7,049 nt of DNA from Hellea sp. Lineage in GTDB: Bacteria > Pseudomonadota > Alphaproteobacteria > Caulobacterales > Maricaulaceae. Each line of letters opens with the position of its first letter. Position 1 is the first letter of the stretch. The notes beneath the pieces were generated by a model. The model had not been told where the DNA came from. It did not search any database and saw only the letters and a list, made by a program, of their open reading frames with translations. Shown here piece after piece: positions 1 to 6,434 of this stretch. The stretch covers positions 1-7,049 of the forward strand of contig JAHDEU010000109.1 of the NCBI GenBank assembly GCA_020628635.1, given 5' to 3'. The position numbers and the translations under genes were made by a program.

Positions 1-3
1 CCC

Positions 4-876
4 ATGACCTCTTTCATAGACCAGATCACCACGCTTGTCCTTGCGCAAAGCTCCGGCGAACAGCTCGCCGAAGCGGCGCGGGTGCTGGGCATGCGGGAGA
101 TCACCACGCTCTCCCCCGGCCGCGCGGTGGACGGCGTCGGCACGGCCGCGACCAGTGCGGATGCGCGCAACATACTCGCTGCCGCCAACATCAAAGGCGA
201 TGTCTGCGTGCAGCGGGCCGAGAGGCGCCGGAAGTCCGTACTTGTCTGCGATATGGATTCCACGCTGATCGGGCAGGAATGCATCGACGAGCTCGCCGAC
301 TTCGCGGGCGTCAAGGACCGCGTCAGCGCGATCACCGAACGGGCCATGCGCGGCGAAATCGGGTTCGAGGGCGCGCTGAACGAGCGAGTCGCATTGCTGA
401 AGGGGTTATCGACCGAGGTGCTGCAGCAGTGTTTCGAGCAGCGCATCACGGTCAACGCGGGCGCGCGGACGCTAGCGCGCACCATGGCGGCGCATGGTGC
501 GAAGACGCTCATCGTGTCGGGCGGGTTCACGTTTTTCTCGAGCCGGGTGGCGAAGGCTTGCGGGTTCGAGAGCCATCAGGCGAATGTGCTGCTGGAAGAG
601 GACGGCGCGCTGACGGGAACGGTGGCCATGCCGATTCTGGGGCGCGAGGCGAAACTTGATGCCTTGCTCGCGGCGTGTGACGGCGATGCGACCAAGGCAC
701 TGGCGGTCGGGGACGGGGCGAACGATCTGGCCATGATCGAAGCGGCAGGACTGGGTCTGGCCTTCTACGCCAAGCCTGCCGTGGCGGCTGCCAGCCATAG
801 CGCGATTACGTGCACGGACCTGCGCACAGCCCTGTATTTTCAGGGGTATTCGGACGCGGAGATCGTTAAAAATTGA
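4..876 (+). CDS. serB: Phosphoserine phosphatase SerB
   Basis: A 290-residue HAD-superfamily phosphatase that removes phosphate from O-phospho-L-serine, the last step of serine synthesis, in the cytosol. All HAD motifs are visible. The nucleophile motif is DMDSTLI (D83 and D85). Next come E92 and the Ser/Gly motif VSGGFT (171-176). The motif III lysine is probably K217, and the Mg-binding loop is GDGAND (236-241, with D237 and D241). Residues 1 to about 70 form the usual poorly conserved ACT-like N-terminal domain, and the length is normal for the longer SerB form. The ATG at position 4 is in frame with a full-length domain, but its ribosome binding site lies outside the window, so a start further upstream cannot be excluded. 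It converges on the degP gene across a 285-base gap. Identity is seen directly in the motifs and is secure. Confidence 0.96.
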   Translation: MTSFIDQITTLVLAQSSGEQLAEAARVLGMREITTLSPGRAVDGVGTAATSADARNILAAANIKGDVCVQRAERRRKSVLVCDMDSTLIGQECIDELADFAGVKDRVSAITERAMRGEIGFEGALNERVALLKGLSTEVLQQCFEQRITVNAGARTLARTMAAHGAKTLIVSGGFTFFSSRVAKACGFESHQANVLLEEDGALTGTVAMPILGREAKLDALLAACDGDATKALAVGDGANDLAMIEAAGLGLAFYAKPAVAAASHSAITCTDLRTALYFQGYSDAEIVKN

Positions 877-897
877 GGGCGTTGTTGCGAGGGCACC

Positions 898-940
898 TTT
901 TCTCCCCCAGGGGGAGGTGCCCGCAGGGCGGAGGGGCTCT
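898..940 (+). repeat. GC-rich palindromic intergenic repeat, copy A
   Basis: After a run of four T comes CTCCCCC-A-GGGGGAG, a near-perfect palindrome (902-916). It is followed by a short GC-rich linker and the tail GGAGGGGCTCT. The tail (929-940) is complementary to the tail of copy B (968-980), so A and B form an inverted pair around about 27 bases. This architecture resembles the short palindromic repeats scattered between genes in many alphaproteobacteria, but family membership was not checked. It lies between convergent genes and could act as a bidirectional terminator or attenuator, which is inference. Confidence 0.6.
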
Positions 941-967
941 GTCGTCTGCAGACCGGATTTCCAGGAA

Positions 968-1035
968 AGAGCCCCCTCCGACGCTGGCTCGCTAGCGCGG
1001 TCCATCGCCCACTTCCCCCCTCAGGGGGAGGAAAA
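968..1035 (-). repeat. GC-rich palindromic intergenic repeat, copy B (inverted)
   Basis: Read on the minus strand this starts TTTTCCTCCCCC-TGA-GGGGG, then has a GC-rich linker containing GACCGCGCTAGCGAGCC, and ends GTCGGAGGGGGCTCT. That is the same head-hairpin, linker and GGAGGGG tail layout as copy A, in the opposite direction. Both outer ends carry a T run (898-901, and the complement of 1032-1035). The A+B pair thus makes one composite inverted repeat of about 138 bases that could fold into a long stem. Confidence 0.6.
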
Positions 1036-1058
1036 TTACTGATCCTCCCGCGAAGTTC

Positions 1059-1107
1059 CTACCTCGTGCAAAGAGGTATGGCCGAGCGCCGCGAGGTCGG
1101 AGAGGGG
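1059..1107 (+). repeat. Diverged palindromic intergenic repeat, copy C
   Basis: A head hairpin, TACCTC (1060-1065) pairing with GAGGTA (1073-1078) over a 7-base loop, is followed by GGCCGAGCGCCGCGAGGTCGG and the tail AGAGGGG. The order hairpin, GC linker, GGAG-type tail matches copies A and B, but the head sequence has diverged. I read it as an older copy of the same element. The rest of the gap (1108-1161) shows nothing coding, only a weak 5-bp hairpin next to the degP stop. Confidence 0.4.
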
Positions 1108-1161
1108 ACCGAACAAAGAAAGCCAGCCGAAGCCTGACAATACCGAGCGGGTGCCCCGCCC

Positions 1162-2574
1162 TCACCCATTCAGCGCGTAGAAGATATAATTCCCATTCCG
1201 GTTGATCAGCAGCTGCACCGGCGTGTCCTCCTCTAGCGCCTTTTTCATCGCCTCCTCGAACTCCGCCGGGGTCGAGACACGTTCAAACGCGACTTCCTCG
1301 ATGATGTCACCTTTCAGCACCTTGCCCGACGCTCGCGTGCGTTTGCCGACCTTCACCACGCGCACGCCGGTCGCGGTCGGCTCGATGCGGTGCGCAGAAC
1401 GGACCTCGTCGGTCAGCGCTTCGACGGACAGGCCACCGATCGTGCGCTCGGCATTGCCGGCCTCGACTTCGCGGCGGAGCTTCTCCTCTTCGGTCACCTC
1501 CTCCTTGAGGCGTTCGATGCGGACGGTCGCGGTGCGGCGTTTCTTCTTGCGGACATACTCGACTTCAAGGTCCGCATCGATCGCAGCCTCGGCCACGGCG
1601 CGGAAGAGGACGCGGGTGTCCTTGATGTCACGGCCGCCAATGGTCAGGATCAAATCGCCCTTTTGCAGGCCCGCCTTGTCGGCCGGGCTGTCGGCGACAA
1701 CCGTGCGGATCAGCGCGCCGCGCTTGGACTTCAGGCCATAGGCGGCAGCAAGGTCGGCGGAAACGGGTTGGGTGCGGATGCCGATATAGCCACGGCGGGT
1801 CTCGCCGTATTCGATCAGCTGCTCGGCGATGGAACTCGCCAGATCGGACGGCACGGAAAAGCTGATGCCGACGGAGCCACCGCCGCCCGGCGCGATAATG
1901 GCCGTGTTCACACCGATGACTTCACCGTCCATGTTGAACAGCGGCCCGCCGGAATTGCCCTGGTTTATCGCCACATCCGTCTGGATGAAGTCGTCATAGG
2001 AGCCCTGCTGGATGTTGCGGTTGCGTGCAGAGATGATCCCGGCCGTGACCGTGCCCGCATAGCCGAACGGGTTGCCGATCGCGATGACCCACTCTCCGAC
2101 TTCGGCCGCGTCGCTGTCGCCCCATTCGACGATCGGGATGTCCGTGCTGGCTTCGATCTTCAACACGGCAATGTCGGTGGCAGGGTCGCGGCCGACGAGC
2201 TCGGCCTCATATGTGTCGCCGTTCGGGAAGCTGACCTCGATCAGGTCCGCGCCCTCTATGACGTGGTTGTTGGTGACGATGTGGCCCATTTCGTCGATCA
2301 GGAAGCCGGAGCCGAGCGCCTTGTTCACCCGGCCGTCGCGGCCCGGGCGGTTGCCGAAGAAGTCGTTGAAACGCTCCAGCGGAGAGCCCTCCTCGAAGCG
2401 CGGCACGTCCTCCTCGCCCAGCTCGACCGTCTGCGCGGTGGAGATGTTGACCACTGACGGGGACAGGCGCTTGGACAGCTCGACAAAGCCTTCGGGAGCG
2501 GGCCTTGCCACCGCGTCTGACACCGCGACCGGCGCGGTGGACAGGATGAGAGCGAGTGCGAGAGAGCGAAGCAT
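1162..2574 (-). CDS. degP: Do/DegP-family periplasmic serine protease
   Basis: A trypsin-fold periplasmic protease/chaperone of the HtrA (Do) family, about 470 residues from the ATG at 2574. The signal peptide is clear: a hydrophobic LALALILSTAPVAV stretch, then AVA before R24 as the likely cleavage site. The catalytic triad is complete: H104 in TNNHVIEGA, D134 in DPATDIAVLK, S208 in GNSGGPL. PDZ1 covers about 256-349 (starting near RRGYIGI), then a charged Lys/Glu-rich linker, and PDZ2 covers about 379-464. The loop before the catalytic histidine domain is short, which is more like DegQ/MucD than E. coli DegP, so the symbol denotes the family rather than strict orthology. A TTG at 2592 would add six residues (MAHTRT) and a second Arg in the signal n-region. 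Neither start has a good ribosome binding site. It is the last gene of the folA-hflKC run and clears misfolded envelope proteins. Confidence 0.94.
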   Translation of the reverse strand: MLRSLALALILSTAPVAVSDAVARPAPEGFVELSKRLSPSVVNISTAQTVELGEEDVPRFEEGSPLERFNDFFGNRPGRDGRVNKALGSGFLIDEMGHIVTNNHVIEGADLIEVSFPNGDTYEAELVGRDPATDIAVLKIEASTDIPIVEWGDSDAAEVGEWVIAIGNPFGYAGTVTAGIISARNRNIQQGSYDDFIQTDVAINQGNSGGPLFNMDGEVIGVNTAIIAPGGGGSVGISFSVPSDLASSIAEQLIEYGETRRGYIGIRTQPVSADLAAAYGLKSKRGALIRTVVADSPADKAGLQKGDLILTIGGRDIKDTRVLFRAVAEAAIDADLEVEYVRKKKRRTATVRIERLKEEVTEEEKLRREVEAGNAERTIGGLSVEALTDEVRSAHRIEPTATGVRVVKVGKRTRASGKVLKGDIIEEVAFERVSTPAEFEEAMKKALEEDTPVQLLINRNGNYIFYALNG

Positions 2575-2643
2575 GGTGCGGGTGTGCGCCAATTCGCCCG
2601 CTTTGCCAAGGCGGCGGGCTGACGCTGCCGCCTAACTTATCCG

Positions 2644-2859
2644 TTAGCTGCCGCCCCGGATGAGCGACACCGCAAAGACGATGCAGACCAATCCGATGCA
2701 TAGAAACGCCAGCCCGACGAGCGCGAGCTGGCGGGAGTCCATCTGCTCGACCAGCGCGCGGTAGGCCTCCTTCATGCCGTCCGGCGCGACGGCCCAGGCG
2801 AAGCCCTCAAATGCCAAGGCCCCGCCGACGAGCAGCAGGGCCAGAGCCAGTATGGACAT
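2644..2859 (-). CDS. DUF2065 (YjeT-like) small inner-membrane protein
   Basis: A 71-residue protein with two hydrophobic segments (about 2-24 and 45-67). They are joined by a short polar loop containing PDGMKEAYRALVEQM and a following RQLALVGL. This layout and the EGFAWAVAPDGMK stretch match the DUF2065 family. E. coli YjeT belongs to that family and also sits directly downstream of hflC. The start codon is 11 bases past the hflC stop, so the two are almost certainly cotranscribed. No strong Shine-Dalgarno is visible (AGAGCGGG lies just upstream), which points to translational coupling. Function is not established for the family. Position suggests an accessory role to the HflKC complex, which is inference. 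Confidence 0.85.
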   Translation of the reverse strand: MSILALALLLVGGALAFEGFAWAVAPDGMKEAYRALVEQMDSRQLALVGLAFLCIGLVCIVFAVSLIRGGS

Positions 2860-2870
2860 GGTCGCCCGCT

Positions 2871-3770
2871 CTAGCGGCGGTTGCGACGGCCGGACTGGTC
2901 GTCGAGATAGGACAGGAAGTCGCTATCGGGAGAGAGCACATAGGTCGTGCCGGAACCGAGACCTTTGCGATACGCCTCCATCGAACGATAGAAAGCGTAG
3001 AACTCCGGGTCCTTCTCATAGGCTTCAGCGAAGATGCGCGTGCGCTCTCCGTCGCCCTCACCGCGGATGATTTCCGCCTGGCGTTGCGCTTCGGCGCGGA
3101 TGATCGTCGCTTCCTTTTCGGCCGTGGCGCGGATCTCCTGCGCCCGCTCCTGCCCTTCGGCGCGGATCAGGTTCGCTTCGAGATTACGCTGCGAGACCAT
3201 GCGGTCGAAGACGCGGCTATAGTTGTCCTGCGGCAGGTCGGCACGCTTGATGCGCACGTCGATGATGTCGATGCCGAGGTCTTCAGCTTCGGCGACACCG
3301 TCCGCTGTCGACTGGATTTCCGCCATCAATTCCGAGCGGCGGCCGGAGATGATCTCCGGCGTGTCCACCCGGCCGAGCACGTCGCGCAGCGTCGAGTCGA
3401 AAATGGCCTGCAGCTGGTCCTGCGCACCGCGCTCATTGCGCAGCTTCTCGTAGAACCGGATCGGATCGGTGATGCGGTAGCGCACAAAGGCGTCCACCAC
3501 GAGTCGCTCCTGATCGGACGCCAGCAGCTCGACCGGACGGAGGTCCACTTCGAGGTTGCGGCGCGACAGATAGACGACGTTTTCCACGAACGGCGTCTTG
3601 AGCTTCAGGCCCGCATCGGGCTCCTCGCCCCAAGAGTTCTCCACCCGCTGGGCTTCGCCGAACTGGAAGACAATGGCCTGTTCGTGCTCCTCGACGGTGA
3701 AAAGCGCGCCGAACAAGGCGACGATTATGAGGCCGCCGAGCACGGCCAGCATGACGAGACGTTGGTTCAT
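2871..3770 (-). CDS. hflC: HflC, FtsH-modulating SPFH protein
   Basis: A 299-residue inner-membrane protein that with HflK forms a large periplasm-facing cage around the AAA protease FtsH and modulates its access to membrane substrates (known from E. coli). It has one N-terminal membrane anchor (about 5-25) and then the SPFH/band-7 domain, beginning VEEHEQAIVFQFGEAQR and running to about residue 195. A long Ala/Glu/Arg coiled-coil segment follows (about 196-252, RAEGQERAQEIRATAEKEAT...IIRAEAQRQAEIIRGEG). The C-terminal part has the FYAFYRSMEAYRKGL motif and FLSYL typical of HflC. Length is normal. It starts 9 bases after the hflK stop, with an excellent GGAGG site. The C-terminus ends in a basic GRRNRR tail. 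Confidence 0.95.
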   Translation of the reverse strand: MNQRLVMLAVLGGLIIVALFGALFTVEEHEQAIVFQFGEAQRVENSWGEEPDAGLKLKTPFVENVVYLSRRNLEVDLRPVELLASDQERLVVDAFVRYRITDPIRFYEKLRNERGAQDQLQAIFDSTLRDVLGRVDTPEIISGRRSELMAEIQSTADGVAEAEDLGIDIIDVRIKRADLPQDNYSRVFDRMVSQRNLEANLIRAEGQERAQEIRATAEKEATIIRAEAQRQAEIIRGEGDGERTRIFAEAYEKDPEFYAFYRSMEAYRKGLGSGTTYVLSPDSDFLSYLDDQSGRRNRR

Positions 3771-3775
3771 GATAG

Positions 3776-3780
3776 CCTCC
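3776..3780 (-). promoter_or_regulatory. Strong Shine-Dalgarno of hflC abutting the hflK stop
   Basis: On the minus strand the sequence reads GGAGGCTATCATG, with perfect GGAGG five bases before the hflC ATG. The site directly adjoins the hflK TAG stop (3780-3782) and shares its final G. A ribosome terminating on hflK is therefore placed on the hflC initiation region. That fits balanced synthesis of two proteins that assemble together. Confidence 0.75.
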
Positions 3781-4931
3781 TAGTTTCCGGCCTGCTGGCG
3801 CGCACGGTTTCCGAGCTGATCCAAAGGCAGATAGGGCACGACTCCGGAGCCGTCGCCGTCGAGGATGATTTTCTCGGCCGGGCCATAGACCTCTTCGATG
3901 GTCTCCAGATAGAGGCGCTGTCGCGTGACCTCCGGGGCCTTGCGGTACTCCTCATAGACCTGGTTGAAACGCTCGGCCTCACCCTTGGCTTCCGCGATGA
4001 CGCGGTCGCGATAGGCTTCGGCATCCTGCAGGATCTGCGCGGCCTCGCCTCGGGCGACCGGGACGATGGTGTTCTGCTGCGCGGTCGCGCGGTTGATCAC
4101 GGTCTCGCGCTCCTGCGCGGCATCGACCACGTCGCGGAAGGCGGCCACCACGCCGCCCTGATCCGGCGCATCGGCCTTTTGCAGCTGCACTTCCACGACG
4201 CGGACGCCGGCTTTGTACTCGTCCAGCGTCTTCTGCATCAGGTCGCGCACGGCGGTCGTGATGGCCAGACGATCGGTCGTGATAATGCCCTGCAGCTCCG
4301 ACTTGCCGACGATTTCGCGCATGGCGGACTCGGCCACGGCGCGCACGGCTGTTTCCGGGTCGTCCACCTCGAAGTAGTAGTCCGCCAGATTGTTGATCCG
4401 CCACAGAACAGTGAAGTCGATATCCACGATGTTCTCGTCACCCGTCAGCATGAGCGAGGACGCATCGTTGCCGCCGATGACCATCTTCTGGATGATCTCG
4501 GTTTCGCGCTTCACCGTCGTCTCAATGGGGTTCGGCCATTTGAAATTCAGGCCGGGCTCGGCAGTGCGGGAATAGTCGCCAAAGCGCAGCACCAAGGCAC
4601 GCTCTGTTTGGTCGACCGTGTAGACCGATGTCGAGATCAGCATCAGGGCCGCCACTGAGACCGCAATGCCCAGCGGTCCGAGCGGGCCGATGCGGAAGTC
4701 ACCGCCTCCGCCACCGCCGCCAATCGTGCCGCGTTGTCCGGGACGGCGCGGGCCGCCGCGTTTCTTGAAGCCCTGGATGACATTGTCGAGGTCGGATGAG
4801 CGGTTGCCGCCGGGCTTCTGGCCGACGGGCGTCTTGGGCTCATTGCCCCATGGGGATTTTCCGGGCGTCTTCGGCCCGTTACCTTTGTCGCCGGATCCCT
4901 TGGGACCCCAGGGCGAATTTCCATCTGGCAT
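3780..4931 (-). CDS. hflK: HflK, FtsH-modulating SPFH protein
   Basis: A 383-residue partner of HflC. The first 80 residues form a disordered Gly/Pro/Lys-rich cytoplasmic tail with two SPWG motifs (6-9 and 26-29), a VIQGFKKR stretch and seven glycines in a row (71-77). One membrane anchor follows (about 83-104). The SPFH domain starts VDQTERALVLRFGDYSRT and includes PGLNFKWPNPIE and the DITV-like IVDIDFTVLWRI segment. An Ala/Glu-rich coiled coil (about 270-325) and the ETIEEVYGPAEKIILD region, typical of HflK, come next. The N-terminal tail is the usual hallmark that separates HflK from HflC. GGAG sits six bases before the ATG. The gene lies 39 bases after folA and 9 bases before hflC. It acts at the inner membrane as part of the FtsH holoenzyme. 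Confidence 0.95.
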   Translation of the reverse strand: MPDGNSPWGPKGSGDKGNGPKTPGKSPWGNEPKTPVGQKPGGNRSSDLDNVIQGFKKRGGPRRPGQRGTIGGGGGGGDFRIGPLGPLGIAVSVAALMLISTSVYTVDQTERALVLRFGDYSRTAEPGLNFKWPNPIETTVKRETEIIQKMVIGGNDASSLMLTGDENIVDIDFTVLWRINNLADYYFEVDDPETAVRAVAESAMREIVGKSELQGIITTDRLAITTAVRDLMQKTLDEYKAGVRVVEVQLQKADAPDQGGVVAAFRDVVDAAQERETVINRATAQQNTIVPVARGEAAQILQDAEAYRDRVIAEAKGEAERFNQVYEEYRKAPEVTRQRLYLETIEEVYGPAEKIILDGDGSGVVPYLPLDQLGNRARQQAGN

Positions 4932-4970
4932 GTGTGTCTCCGTTGTCCGGCTCTATGTGGAGGCGTGGGC

Positions 4971-5525
4971 CTATGCTTTCAAGCGCATCAGCGAGCGCGT
5001 GGTGAAGGGAAAGTCATCGCGCGGCCCGGCCTTGTGGTGCTTTTCATTCGTTACGGCCCAATCGTCCATCTGGAGTTCGGGCAGGCGCGCATCGCCGTCC
5101 ACCTCCGTATCCACGACCGTTTCGAAGATAATGTCGGTATGGGGCAGCAGTGCTTTGTAGATCTGCGCGCCGCCGATGACCATGACCTCGTCCACGCCCC
5201 GCTCGCCTGCCAGCTCGAAGCCGCGGGCAACCATGGCGTGCAGGTCGGTGAAGATGTCCGCGCCCTCGGCCGCATAGCCCGCATCCCGCGTCAGCACGAG
5301 ATGCGGCCGCCCCGGCAGCACGCCCGGCAGCGACTCCCACGTCTTTCGCCCCATCAGGCAGGGCTTGCCACTCGTCAGCCGCTTGAAATGCTTGAGGTCG
5401 GACGACAGCCGCCACGGCAGGTCGCCGTCGCGCCCGATCACCCGGTTGCGCGACCGCGCCCAGACCGCGCAGAGCTTGGCCACGGGCTCGGCAATGTCTT
5501 TGAACAGGGGATTCGGCGCGGCCAT
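4971..5525 (-). CDS. folA: Dihydrofolate reductase
   Basis: Reduces dihydrofolate to tetrahydrofolate with NADPH, supplying one-carbon metabolism in the cytosol. The motifs align by eye with the E. coli enzyme. RVIGRDGDLPW corresponds to the Met20-loop region, with W38. The catalytic acid is D43 (E. coli D27) in SSDLKHFKRLT. MGRKTWESLP and PGRPHLVL follow, with the folate-binding Arg at R73. The nucleotide-binding VIGGAQIY is at 116-123, and T136 lies before the VDGD turn (E. coli T113). The 184 residues include a 15 to 18-residue N-terminal extension (MAAPNPLFKDIAEP...) before the first strand. An in-frame GTG at codon 15 would give a 170-residue protein closer to the usual size. Neither start has a convincing Shine-Dalgarno. 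It heads the minus-strand run to hflK and is divergent from the transporter gene. Confidence 0.95.
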   Translation of the reverse strand: MAAPNPLFKDIAEPVAKLCAVWARSRNRVIGRDGDLPWRLSSDLKHFKRLTSGKPCLMGRKTWESLPGVLPGRPHLVLTRDAGYAAEGADIFTDLHAMVARGFELAGERGVDEVMVIGGAQIYKALLPHTDIIFETVVDTEVDGDARLPELQMDDWAVTNEKHHKAGPRDDFPFTTRSLMRLKA

Positions 5526-5533
5526 GGCGGTGG

Positions 5534-5562
5534 GTTACAGGCCGCGCTTGCCTGCGTATAGA
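5534..5562 (+). promoter_or_regulatory. Candidate promoter of the transporter/small-paralog unit
   Basis: GTTACA (5534-5539, four of six matches to TTGACA), a 17-base spacer and TATAGA (5557-5562, four of six matches to TATAAT) lie just before the transporter gene. Transcription would begin near 5569, which is the proposed GTG start, so the mRNA could be leaderless. The region also lies just upstream of the divergent folA start, so any regulator binding here could affect both units. This is by-eye matching only, and GC-rich alphaproteobacterial promoters often deviate from this consensus. Confidence 0.25.
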
Positions 5563-5568
5563 TGGTGC

Positions 5569-6129
5569 GTGTCCACCTATGCCGACTCGCCACCCTTTTC
5601 CCGCCCGGCCCGCGCCGCGCTGGTCACGCTGATCTATGTCGCGCTGATCCCCTTCATCAATTGGAGCTTTACCTGGGCGCCCATGGTGGAGTTGCCCCTG
5701 CTCGGTTGGCTGTTCAATCCGGTCACCGTCGTCACCGGGCTGGTGCTGGTCGCGCGCGACTTCGCACAGCGCGAGATCGGCCATTGGGTGCTGCTCGCCA
5801 TGGCCGTCGCGCTGGGCCTCACCTGGGCGACGAGCGGGGGCGAGCTGGCGCTGGCGTCGGGTGTGGCCTTTGCGGTGTCGGAGTTGGTGGACTGGGCGGT
5901 CTATACTTTCACCTCGCTGAAACTTTCCACCCGCGTCCTGCTCTCATCCGCCCTCGCCGCGCCCGTCGATACCACGGTCTTCCTGCTCGGCGCCGAGGCC
6001 ATCCGCGACGGCATGTTCACTCTGCCCAACATCGTCCTATCTATAGTGGGCAAGATGATCGGTGCGCTGGTCATCTGGTGGCTGATCCGCCGCACGATGG
6101 AGCGCGATAGTCTGGGAGAGACGCCATGA
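5569..6129 (+). CDS. VUT/YhhQ-family membrane transporter
   Basis: About 186 residues from GTG 5569, with roughly five or six hydrophobic segments (near 15-33, 48-63, 72-88, 93-113, 126-143 and 153-174). Three family signatures line up with E. coli YhhQ (COG1738, queuosine precursor transporter): VARDFAQREIGH after the second segment, LASGVAFAVSELVDWAVYT, and the charged in-membrane LAAPVDTTVFLLGA. Other VUT members are thought to carry different small molecules, so the substrate is uncertain: a 7-deazaguanine precursor or a vitamin-like compound. The start is ambiguous. The same frame is open further left with ATGs at 5524 and 5494, but those overlap the folA start or body and would put a polar, non-family stretch in front. 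It overlaps the next gene by ATGA, so transporter and small paralogs are one operon. Confidence 0.8.
   Translation: MSTYADSPPFSRPARAALVTLIYVALIPFINWSFTWAPMVELPLLGWLFNPVTVVTGLVLVARDFAQREIGHWVLLAMAVALGLTWATSGGELALASGVAFAVSELVDWAVYTFTSLKLSTRVLLSSALAAPVDTTVFLLGAEAIRDGMFTLPNIVLSIVGKMIGALVIWWLIRRTMERDSLGETP
6114..6118 (+). promoter_or_regulatory. Shine-Dalgarno of the first small paralog
   Basis: GGGAG lies seven bases before the ATG at 6126, inside the last codons of the transporter gene. It fixes the start of the first small paralog and allows independent initiation there. The next two paralogs have no comparable purine-rich site before their ATGs. Confidence 0.6.
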
Positions 6130-6434
6130 GAGAAATGCTGTCCGTCATTCACAAGGGCTCCAATATCGTGGCCAGCAATGAGTGGTTCGGTGCAACCACG
6201 CTGATGGTCGACGGGAGCATGGTCGGCAGCGTCACCAAATTCTTCCATTCCGATCGCACCAAGGTGCTGGTCGAAGGCGACGTGCAGCTCGTCCGCGGAC
6301 CTGCTCACCTCGCGCTCTATGCCGAAGCGCTCGCCTTCGCCGTGAATCTCGTCATCATGGACGGCGACACCGTCATCGCCGCCAGCCGCCCCGACAAGCT
6401 CCCCTCTGATCGCCAGCCGAAGCCCGAGCCATGA
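6126..6434 (+). CDS. Small tandem-paralog protein 1, unknown family
   Basis: A 102-residue protein that I do not recognise. It has no signal peptide, no convincing membrane segment and no cysteines, and its alternating hydrophobic pattern suggests mostly beta strands. It contains HKGSNIVAS (9-17), LMVDGSMVGS (26-35), GPAHLALYA (58-66), LVIMDGDTVIAAS (75-87) and the tail LPSDRQPKPEP. By eye the last 43 residues match 24 positions of the next gene's product. It overlaps the transporter stop by ATGA and has a good Shine-Dalgarno. It is the most diverged of the three in the middle section. A cytosolic beta-rich binding or accessory protein working with the transporter is a guess. A remote likeness to the FAIM1 beta fold came to mind but cannot be supported here. 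Confidence 0.85.
   Translation: MREMLSVIHKGSNIVASNEWFGATTLMVDGSMVGSVTKFFHSDRTKVLVEGDVQLVRGPAHLALYAEALAFAVNLVIMDGDTVIAASRPDKLPSDRQPKPEP

Noticed and set aside
472..1005. A 177-codon minus-strand frame overlapping the end of serB and the palindromic repeats.
   Set aside because: It runs through the intergenic repeat and antisense to SerB catalytic motifs. No homology is recognisable and no ribosome binding site was seen.
1147..1159. GCGGG/CCCGC hairpin just past the degP stop as a rho-independent terminator.
   Set aside because: The stem is only five pairs with a three-base loop, and the minus-strand sequence after it has no T run. The larger palindromic repeats nearby are better candidates.
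877..1161. Possible small gene or sRNA in the serB-degP gap.
   Set aside because: No start with a ribosome binding site leads to a sensible product, and the structure present is explained by the repeat copies.
1390..2457. A 355-codon open frame on the plus strand opposite the degP gene.
   Set aside because: It has the same codon-on-codon phase with the sense gene and the same cause. The product looks like a mirror of protease codons, and there is no start signal.
2610..2632. GGCGGC...GCCGCC hairpin between DUF2065 and degP as a terminator.
   Set aside because: The loop is long (11 bases), no T run follows on the minus strand, and it would cut off the last gene of a well-conserved run. At most it is a leader structure.
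2811..4658. A 615-codon open frame on the plus strand opposite hflC and hflK.
   Set aside because: Its codons lie exactly opposite the sense codons of both genes, so a stop would need a TTA, CTA or TCA sense codon, which are rare in this GC-rich DNA. The product is Arg/Asp/His-rich low-quality sequence with no recognisable domain, while HflK and HflC are unmistakable.
5562..6110. An ATG-initiated frame (182 codons) inside the transporter region, starting just before the GTG.
   Set aside because: The product is Arg/Gly/His-rich and out of frame. The neighbouring frame carries clear membrane segments and VUT motifs, so this is a shadow.
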